A program made the position numbers and the translations under genes. From assembly GCA_017745015.1 (NCBI GenBank), contig JAGIAF010000184.1, positions 1 through 6,960 of the forward strand: a stretch of 6,960 nt of DNA, in the 5' to 3' direction. This document shows positions 1-4,672 of this stretch, in pieces (position 1 is the stretch's first letter; each line of letters starts with the position of its first letter). The DNA is from Bdellovibrio sp. (lineage in GTDB: Bacteria > Bdellovibrionota > Bdellovibrionia > Bdellovibrionales > Bdellovibrionaceae). Under the pieces are notes generated by a model. It did not search any database and had not been told where the DNA came from. It saw nothing but the letters and a program-made list of their open reading frames with translations.

Positions 1-1
1 A

Positions 2-1243
2 GACAGATACAATGCGACTCCTCTTGTGACTATTCCTATAGGCTCTTACATCGCTGCGGATAAGAATGGCGTTGTCACTTCAGAGGCCAGTGTCTCTAAC
101 GCGCGCTTCCGCCAGAATCTGGATCGCAAGCCAAAAGGTACGACCACAGCAGTGGGGAGTACTTTAGACAACTTCGTCTATCAAGAGGAAGCGGTTCAAT
201 TTTTTCAAGACACTTTCAAGGCAAACCTCTCGAGTGGTCAGAAGATTTTTTATTCTCTGGACAATGAGCCAGGAATTTGGAAATCCACACATCCCTTAAT
301 TCATTCTGATAAAACTACTTATGCGGAGATGAAAGAGAAAACCATTCGCTTCGCCAGCATGATCAAAGAGAAAGCACCCAACTCCATGGTTTTCGGAGCC
401 GTGGCTTATGGCTTTAACGAGATGATGAGTTTGCAAGATGCTCCAGATCGTGCCAACGGCGAATACATGACTTGGTTTTTACAGCAAATGGCTGAGGCTG
501 AAAAAACCTATGGCAAGCGTTTGGTGGATGTCATCGATATGCACTGGGGCTCGGAAGCTTACGGTGATGGCAATCGCATCTTGGATGAAACGGCTCCTCA
601 AACCGCAGGCTTGATTGCCGCGCGTTTACAGGCTCCGCGTTCGCTGTGGGACGCGACTTACAAAGAAGATAGCTGGATCACGAATGATTATCTGAAACAG
701 CCGATTCAATGGATTCCTCGCTTAAAAGAGCGCATAGCTAAGTACTATCCAGGAACGAAGATTTCTTTTTCAGAATACAATCATGGTGGTGGCCAGGTTA
801 TTTCTGGCGGAATTGCAGAAGCGGATGTGCTAGGGATTTTTGGTCGGGAAGATGTATTCTTAGCGACTCACTGGGATCGCGAAGCTTCGCCATATATTTA
901 TGGAGCTATGAAGTTATTTGTGAACTATAACGGTCAAGGTGCGCGCGTTGGTGATACATCAATCAAGGCTGTAACTACGAATATAGAAAAAACTTCGGTC
1001 TATGCGATGCAATCTTCAACGGATCTCGACAAACTTTATATCATTGCAATCAATAAGACGTCAGACCCATTGAGCACCGATATTATAATTGCCAATGCGG
1101 GCAATTATACGAAGGCCACTGCCTATCAAATTTCTGACGGCATCTCGACACCGAAGAGCGTGAGTGCGCCCTCTATAAATGGCAGTAGCCTTAACTACTC
1201 CATGCCAGCTATGAGTGTTACTACGATCGTCCTCAGTAAGTAA
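2..1243 (+). CDS. Glycoside hydrolase family 44 endo-beta-1,4-glucanase, 5'-truncated by window edge
   Basis: GH44 enzymes cleave internal beta-1,4 bonds in cellulose derivatives, xyloglucan or related glucans, usually outside the cell. The reading frame is open to the left edge, and the GTG at 26 is an internal Val (LVTIP, a core strand of the family), so the true start and any signal peptide lie outside. Numbering from that Val, the acid/base Glu is E81 in LDNEP and the nucleophile is E250 in FSEYNHGG, 169 residues apart, close to the spacing I recall in characterised GH44 enzymes. Other family marks are DVIDMHWGSEA (about 168-178) and FVNYNGQGARVGDTS (about 298-312), which leads from the TIM barrel into the C-terminal beta-sandwich (about 313-405). 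No dockerin or carbohydrate-binding module follows. The 414 visible codons are most of a typical catalytic module. The family call is firm; the substrate is unknown. Confidence 0.88.
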   Translation, partial: DRYNATPLVTIPIGSYIAADKNGVVTSEASVSNARFRQNLDRKPKGTTTAVGSTLDNFVYQEEAVQFFQDTFKANLSSGQKIFYSLDNEPGIWKSTHPLIHSDKTTYAEMKEKTIRFASMIKEKAPNSMVFGAVAYGFNEMMSLQDAPDRANGEYMTWFLQQMAEAEKTYGKRLVDVIDMHWGSEAYGDGNRILDETAPQTAGLIAARLQAPRSLWDATYKEDSWITNDYLKQPIQWIPRLKERIAKYYPGTKISFSEYNHGGGQVISGGIAEADVLGIFGREDVFLATHWDREASPYIYGAMKLFVNYNGQGARVGDTSIKAVTTNIEKTSVYAMQSSTDLDKLYIIAINKTSDPLSTDIIIANAGNYTKATAYQISDGISTPKSVSAPSINGSSLNYSMPAMSVTTIVLSK

Positions 1244-1296
1244 GTCGTGTGAATCTAGGCAAACAACCTCCGAAGGCGTACTCTAAAGGTGAGGCC

Positions 1297-1304
1297 AAAG
1301 GGGG
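1297..1304 (+). promoter_or_regulatory. Ribosome binding site deciding the SnoaL-like gene start
   Basis: AAAGGGGG lies 4 bases before the ATG at 1309 and 10 bases before the in-frame ATG at 1315. The frame stays open back to a GTG at 1249, but nothing purine-rich of this quality precedes that codon. The site therefore argues for a start at 1309 or 1315 rather than 1249. Confidence 0.6.
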
Positions 1305-1308
1305 TTTT

Positions 1309-1686
1309 ATGGATATGCAAAACCAAACTCTTGAAGTGGGTAAAAAACTCGTTGATTACTGCAAACGCAATGAAGTCGTAAAAGCTATCCAATCTCTTTA
1401 TGCTGATGACATCGAAAGTCATGAAGCGATGGAAACTCCAAATATGCCCGCTGTTTCCCGCGGCATGGAAAACGCGCTCAAAAAAAATAAACAATGGGCT
1501 GAGACTATGGAAGTGCATTCTTCACAAATTGACGGACCCTTCCCTCAAGGGGATCGATTCGCTGTTCACTTTAAATACGATGCCACAGATAAAAATACGA
1601 AAAAACGTATGGCCATGGAAGAGGTGGGATTGTACACCGTTAAAAACGGTAAAATCGTAAAAGAAGAATTCTTCTACACAATGTAG
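1309..1686 (+). CDS. SnoaL-like / NTF2-superfamily small protein
   Basis: This is a 125-residue protein with the size and pattern of a single SnoaL/NTF2-like cone fold. Two N-terminal helices (about 5-30) lead into LYADDIESHEA (30-40), and the C-terminal strands include RFAVHFKYDAT (83-93), MEEVGLYTVKNGKI (103-116) and the closing VKEEFFYTM. Proteins of this fold serve as small isomerases, cyclases or hydratases, or as ligand-binding proteins, so the fold alone does not give a reaction. There is no signal peptide, suggesting a cytoplasmic protein. I chose the ATG at 1309 because of its Shine-Dalgarno; starts at 1315 (two residues shorter) or GTG 1249 (20 residues longer, with an unlikely N-terminus) remain possible. 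It lies 65 bases after the GH44 stop with no terminator between, so co-transcription is possible. Two TAG stops in tandem close the gene. Confidence 0.75.
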   Translation: MDMQNQTLEVGKKLVDYCKRNEVVKAIQSLYADDIESHEAMETPNMPAVSRGMENALKKNKQWAETMEVHSSQIDGPFPQGDRFAVHFKYDATDKNTKKRMAMEEVGLYTVKNGKIVKEEFFYTM

Positions 1687-1698
1687 TAGAGGAAGTAA

Positions 1699-1735
1699 AA
1701 AAAAGAAGATCTCCTCGAAAGAGATCTTCTTTTTT
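1699..1735. terminator. Bidirectional intrinsic terminator between convergent genes
   Basis: A perfect 15-base inverted repeat, with arms at 1699-1713 and 1721-1735 around the loop CTCGAAA, has AAGAAGATCTC / GAGATCTTCTT as its core. The right arm ends in a run of T on the plus strand. The left side begins with eight A (1697-1704), which are T in the minus-strand transcript. It can therefore stop both the SnoaL-like gene and the lipoprotein gene, whose stop codons lie 12 and 39 bases away. Confidence 0.92.
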
Positions 1736-1743
1736 ATTGGAGC

Positions 1744-1766
1744 CTACTCTGACGAAGTCGGAGTGG
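1744..1766 (-). other. Small hairpin in the 3' untranslated region of the lipoprotein gene
   Basis: The sequence CTACTCTGAC, a GAA loop and GTCGGAGTGG form a stem of about 10 pairs including G-T pairs. It sits 8 bases after the lipoprotein stop codon in the minus-strand transcript, ahead of the main terminator. It has no T run of its own, so it is more likely a 3' end stabiliser or a chance structure than a second terminator. Confidence 0.4.
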
Positions 1767-1774
1767 ACGCCAGC

Positions 1775-2689
1775 TTATTTGATTTCGAGGAAGTACACGC
1801 GGTTCGTACTCATTTCAGGGATGCCTAGCATTTTCGTCTCTTCCGAATACCCGATGTCAGCGATATGAGAAAAACCTTTTGCGAAGATTGTGGGCTTGCC
1901 ATTCAATTCAAAACGAATCAAGCGTCCGCCCATCCAGTCCGTGCCATAGAGGAAGTTGCCTGCTTTGGTGATGCCGTCCATGTTACCAACAGGAATACCA
2001 GTGCCAGCGGAGATTTTCTTCGTTTTCATATCAATTGGTTTCAAGAATCCAAGGCGAGATGTTTGCGAAGTTGCCGGATCAACGATCGGCCCCCAAGTGA
2101 CGACATACATTGTATTGCCGACGATTTCTAAACCATTCGGTGTATCCAAGTCAGGGCTCTCGAGCCAAACCTCTGCTTTGGCCATGCCTTTTTTCCAGCG
2201 ATAGATTTTATTGGCAGACATATCGGTTACATAGACGCTGCCATCTTTAGCGCAGACATCGTCATTCGGAAACTGCACCCCAGGAAGTTCGACCTTCGTG
2301 ATCAGTTGACCTTTAGTGATGTCGATAATGGCTAAGCCATCTCGGTCTACCACGAAAAGCTCATTGCCCATGTGGCAGATGCCGCCTGGAGCATGAAGAC
2401 CTTTTTGCACCCAGCGCGCCGATGTGACATTGCCTTTTTCATCCAAGCGAGTGATCCAGCCGTAATTATCCTTAGCTAAGATATCGGAGCCACCCATGCT
2501 GCTGACGAACCACGAGCGTGCTTCAGGAACCCAATGCACGGACTCAGGAGAGTCAAAGATATCTTCGCGGGGAGCCTTAGAGGCATCAATAGTGGGGTGC
2601 GCGGGAGCCAGAGGGGTTTGAGTGCTCGCGCAGGCAACAAAAATAAGATTCAGTACAGCCAAACTAGAGACTACCAAGAGCTTCTTCAT
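1775..2689 (-). CDS. SMP-30/gluconolactonase-family beta-propeller lipoprotein
   Basis: This 304-residue exported protein is related to SMP-30, gluconolactonase and luciferin-regenerating enzyme, which are six-bladed propellers that hydrolyse lactones or esters using a divalent metal. The N-terminus MKKLLVVSSLAVLNLIFVAC is a lipoprotein signal with Cys20 as the lipidated residue; Phe at -3 is not ideal for the lipobox. Ala follows Cys, not Asp, so outer-membrane sorting is likely. The family's metal ligands can be matched: E49 (SPESVHW), N185 (TPNGLEI) and D238 (NMDGI). N142 in FPNDD matches the substrate-site Asn. Blade repeats such as YVTDMSANKIYRW and YGTDWMGGRLIRF are clear. The signal peptide fixes the start, although the ribosome site is weak (AGAAAG, about 8 bases upstream). 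The substrate is unknown and could be a sugar lactone or another ester. Confidence 0.85.
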   Translation of the reverse strand: MKKLLVVSSLAVLNLIFVACASTQTPLAPAHPTIDASKAPREDIFDSPESVHWVPEARSWFVSSMGGSDILAKDNYGWITRLDEKGNVTSARWVQKGLHAPGGICHMGNELFVVDRDGLAIIDITKGQLITKVELPGVQFPNDDVCAKDGSVYVTDMSANKIYRWKKGMAKAEVWLESPDLDTPNGLEIVGNTMYVVTWGPIVDPATSQTSRLGFLKPIDMKTKKISAGTGIPVGNMDGITKAGNFLYGTDWMGGRLIRFELNGKPTIFAKGFSHIADIGYSEETKMLGIPEMSTNRVYFLEIK

Positions 2690-2746
2690 AAGGGGGCTTT
2701 CTTAGATTGTGGGAGTGTTTTTCGTGTTGCTTAACAGGTTGCCCGC

Positions 2747-2893
2747 ATGGGCCGCAATGATTCCTTGGTACGTTATGAAGATGCAACGTTGGCAGCGCAA
2801 AAGATGGTCAGAGCAGGTATTTTTTCCCTGATCGCTTCTATCAGCTCCCATTTAACAGGGACTAGGGAGCGGCATAGTTTGTGGAATAGGTGA
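2747..2893 (+). CDS. Doubtful 48-residue small ORF upstream of the coiled-coil gene
   Basis: An ATG-started frame of 48 codons ends in TGA 28 bases before the coiled-coil start. The peptide begins MGRNDSLVRYEDATLAAQKM, then has a short hydrophobic stretch (AGIFSLIASI) and a basic end (RERHSLWNR). I do not recognise it. Its only ribosome-site candidate is a weak CAGG about 8 bases upstream. It could be a real small protein, a leader peptide for the next gene, or chance. Its even codon mix and position in an otherwise empty spacer are the only points in its favour. Confidence 0.25.
   Translation: MGRNDSLVRYEDATLAAQKMVRAGIFSLIASISSHLTGTRERHSLWNR
2825..2870 (+). other. Two mutually exclusive inverted repeats in the leader of the coiled-coil gene
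   Basis: TCCCTG (2825-2830) is the exact complement of CAGGGA (2856-2861), and GCTCCC (2844-2849) is the exact complement of GGGAGC (2865-2870). The arms alternate in order, so the two stems exclude each other or form a pseudoknot. The group ends 52 bases before the coiled-coil start. The arms are only 6 bases long and the loops 25 and 15, so chance is possible. Confidence 0.35.
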
Positions 2894-2908
2894 AGCATCA
2901 ACATTTGC

Positions 2909-2914
2909 GAAGGA
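2909..2914 (+). promoter_or_regulatory. Ribosome binding site of the coiled-coil gene
   Basis: GAAGGA sits 7 bases before the ATG at 2922. It is the best-spaced Shine-Dalgarno in the window and confirms the start that gives a clean signal peptide. Confidence 0.7.
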
Positions 2915-2921
2915 TACGAAT

Positions 2922-3737
2922 ATGTCTAAAGGTTATACACAAAAAGTTTTGGCAGGATTGACTCTGACAGCTTTGATGTTGGGTGCGACTCAAGGTTTCG
3001 CAGCTAATACATCAAAAGATGACGCCATGAGCGCGCTATCAGACGTAGAAACATTGAGTGCAAATCAAGATGAAGCTCAAGGTGGCTACGACACGAGCGT
3101 TGATGAGCTTGACAAAGCTAAGACAGACTATTCACAAAGAACTCGCGATCATAAAGAGACGGCGGCCCGTACCACTCGCGACATCAAACGCCTTCGCGCC
3201 GAGACAGAAAGAAACTCCAAACAAACGACTCGTTTGGTTGACGAAAGAATCCGTCTTGATAAAGAAATTAACAAAATGGAAGCTCAGGCAACGACTGTGC
3301 GTAACAAAGCTCAGTATGTAAGCCAAAAGCTTGATAAAGCTCGCGCAGACCGTGAGCAATCAGCACAAAATCGCAGCCGTTTGATCGGTGAGATCAATTC
3401 AACAAACAAGGAAATCGCACGCACTCAAAACGCGTTGAAATCTTCGCAAAATGAATTGGCAAAAGCTAAAGCTGAGGAGCGCGCAAGTATGAAAGCGTTG
3501 GTTCAAGCCGAAGCTCAGATGAAACGCACACAAGCAGTTTACGACAGAGAATCTAAACGTCTTGAGATGCAAACTGCTCAAGCATTGGCGAATGCTAAAA
3601 AAGCTGAAAAAAGAGCTGAAGCAATGAACGATCGTAAAAAACAAATGGATGAGCGCCTAGAGAAAAAACGCCAACGTTTGAGTGAAGCTAAAGAAAAGCA
3701 AAAGAAAGCTTTGGCTCGTCTGAGCTCATTGAACTAA
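2922..3737 (+). CDS. Secreted periplasmic coiled-coil protein of unknown function
   Basis: This is a 271-residue exported protein. Residues 1-27 form a Sec signal peptide (basic MSKGYTQK, hydrophobic core, probable cut after GFA). The rest, from about residue 35 to the end, is almost all heptad-like helix rich in Lys, Arg, Glu, Gln and Ala, for example TRLVDERIRLDKEINKMEAQ and later AKKAEKRAEAMNDRKKQMDE. The protein has no Pro, Cys or Trp, as expected of one long uninterrupted coil. It resembles the coil of SMC-like proteins or the N-terminal coil of EnvC, but no LytM, ATPase or other enzymatic domain follows. A structural or tethering role in the envelope is a guess. The C-terminus (about 225-268) is strongly basic. 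Its stop overlaps the stop of the convergent binding-protein gene. Confidence 0.8.
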   Translation: MSKGYTQKVLAGLTLTALMLGATQGFAANTSKDDAMSALSDVETLSANQDEAQGGYDTSVDELDKAKTDYSQRTRDHKETAARTTRDIKRLRAETERNSKQTTRLVDERIRLDKEINKMEAQATTVRNKAQYVSQKLDKARADREQSAQNRSRLIGEINSTNKEIARTQNALKSSQNELAKAKAEERASMKALVQAEAQMKRTQAVYDRESKRLEMQTAQALANAKKAEKRAEAMNDRKKQMDERLEKKRQRLSEAKEKQKKALARLSSLN

Positions 3738-3760
3738 AGTTCTTTTGATTTTTGTTTTTT
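3731..3760 (+). terminator. Weak candidate terminator of the coiled-coil gene
   Basis: GAACT-AA-AGTTC (3731-3742) spans the stop codon and is followed directly by a long T-rich run (3743-3760, three blocks of four to six T). The stem is effectively only 4 base pairs with a 4-base loop, so it is a poor hairpin. The same bases encode the Lys-rich C-terminus of the gene on the other strand. An 8-base-pair GC-rich hairpin (3765-3787) lies just beyond and may contribute. Confidence 0.3.
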
Positions 3761-4546
3761 CGACTCCTGGGCTTTCGCGGCCCAGGATTTAAAGCGCAGA
3801 TGTTTTTTCCTGAAATCGTCTTCAAGTTTTTTGTAAGTGCCATTGACCATAATAGCTTGAAGACCTTTTTCAAAGACCCCGGCGTACTTCGCACCATCGG
3901 GATGACTCTTCGAAAAGTTAATGTAAAGAGAATCGCGGGAGATAGATCCCAGAGCCTTCACCTTTTTTGAAAGGTGGGGATGCTTCTGCAAGATGTGTTC
4001 ACCTGTGAGGCCCCACATCACCGCATACTCGATACGGCCCGCCGCCAATTTCTCAAGCTGCGCGCGTTCTGTTGGAACCACATCAGGGATGATTTTTTTG
4101 TTATCGCGGAAACTTGGTGGGTAGGTGTAGCCCGTAGTCCAGCCTACAACTTTGCCTTCGAGATCTTTCACCGTGATACTTGTCTTCTGGGAAGAAATCG
4201 GGCCATAGACCACCATTTCTGCCTGAAAAAGTGGCGTCTTATGGAAGATATAGCGATCCTTAGTATCCTGATTAATGATGGTATCAAAGCAGCCTAACGC
4301 GGTTCCTTTATCCACTTCGAGCATGCAGCGGGCAAATGGTACCGGGCGTATCCGAACAGTCACACTCTGTGTCTTAAAGGCTGCACGGATGATATCGGGA
4401 GCAAGGCCTTGAACGTCTTTGTAGTCTGCAGTGGCCGAAGAATAGGGAGCCCAGTCATCTTCTCCATTGAGAGTGATTGTCTCTGCAAAAGAGGGGCTGT
4501 TCAGGAGGATGCAAATAAGCAAAGAAACCAGGAATCTTAGTGGCAT
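3734..4546 (-). CDS. Family-3 periplasmic solute-binding protein (transporter substrate-binding type)
   Basis: This 270-residue protein has the SBP_bac_3 fold, which binds amino acids or other small polar solutes in the periplasm. MPLRFLVSLLICILLNSPSFA is a Sec signal with a cut after Ala21. The mature protein opens with the typical first strand and binding loop ITLNGEDDWAPY (24-35). Further marks are GLAPDIIRAAF (48-57), RYIFHKTPLF (98-107), the crossover segment DLEGKVVGWTTGYTY (128-142) and AAGRIEYAVMWGL (168-180). The closing helix YAGVFEKGLQAIMVNGTYKKLEDDF is canonical. Cys74 and Cys86 could form a disulfide. An extra Lys-rich tail ends the protein. No permease or ATPase gene adjoins, so it is an orphan binding protein that may feed a distant transporter or a sensor. 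The start is fixed by the signal peptide; no clear Shine-Dalgarno precedes it. The ligand is unknown. Confidence 0.85.
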   Translation of the reverse strand: MPLRFLVSLLICILLNSPSFAETITLNGEDDWAPYSSATADYKDVQGLAPDIIRAAFKTQSVTVRIRPVPFARCMLEVDKGTALGCFDTIINQDTKDRYIFHKTPLFQAEMVVYGPISSQKTSITVKDLEGKVVGWTTGYTYPPSFRDNKKIIPDVVPTERAQLEKLAAGRIEYAVMWGLTGEHILQKHPHLSKKVKALGSISRDSLYINFSKSHPDGAKYAGVFEKGLQAIMVNGTYKKLEDDFRKKHLRFKSWAAKAQESKKQKSKEL

Positions 4547-4672
4547 TTATTCAAGCTATCGGAATTAAACGTATAAGCAATTATTAATTTATTTACTGGT
4601 CGCATTGCGAGATATCGTCAGTTTTTAAAGAGATATACAATCTGTAAACGCTGGGCTAAGATTCCCCTCACT
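4547..4672. promoter_or_regulatory. Divergent promoter region between the binding-protein gene and maeA
   Basis: This 126-base AT-rich spacer must hold promoters for both genes. Toward maeA, TACAAT (4636-4641) matches the -10 consensus at five of six bases, but no good -35 sits at the right distance. TAAGAT (4657-4662), with TATACA 17 bases upstream, is a second option and would give an almost leaderless mRNA. Toward the binding-protein gene no clear pair is seen. The palindrome TCGCA-T-TGCGA (4600-4610) and the AT-rich AATTA-T-TAATT (4579-4589) are possible protein-binding sites. Confidence 0.4.
4600..4610. promoter_or_regulatory. Candidate operator palindrome
   Basis: TCGCA and TGCGA flank a single central T, forming a perfect dyad in the middle of the divergent spacer, upstream of the better maeA -10 candidate. 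Its position suits a shared regulator of both genes, but no regulator gene is nearby and an 11-base dyad can arise by chance. Confidence 0.25.

Larger units (their letters stand above)
2690..2921. promoter_or_regulatory. Divergent intergenic region, lipoprotein gene and coiled-coil gene
   Basis: Both flanking genes must be transcribed outward from this 232-base spacer unless the small ORF inside it is real. I see no convincing -35/-10 pair. A weak plus-strand candidate is TTTAAC (2851-2856 region) followed about 17 bases later by ATAGTT. The spacer also holds two competing inverted repeats at 2825-2870, listed separately. Confidence 0.35.

Noticed and set aside
26..28. GTG as the real start of the GH44 gene
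   Set aside because: Upstream codons stay open to the edge (DRYNATPL) and run into the conserved VTIP strand; a start here would remove the first part of the catalytic barrel and any signal peptide.
1400..1660. Overlapping frames on both strands inside the SnoaL-like gene
   Set aside because: They lack ribosome sites and family character, while the NTF2-like frame has both a good start site and a recognisable fold pattern.
3974..4297. A 107-codon plus-strand frame antisense to the binding-protein gene
   Set aside because: It sits inside a gene with signal peptide and canonical family motifs, has no ribosome site, and reads as a shadow translation.
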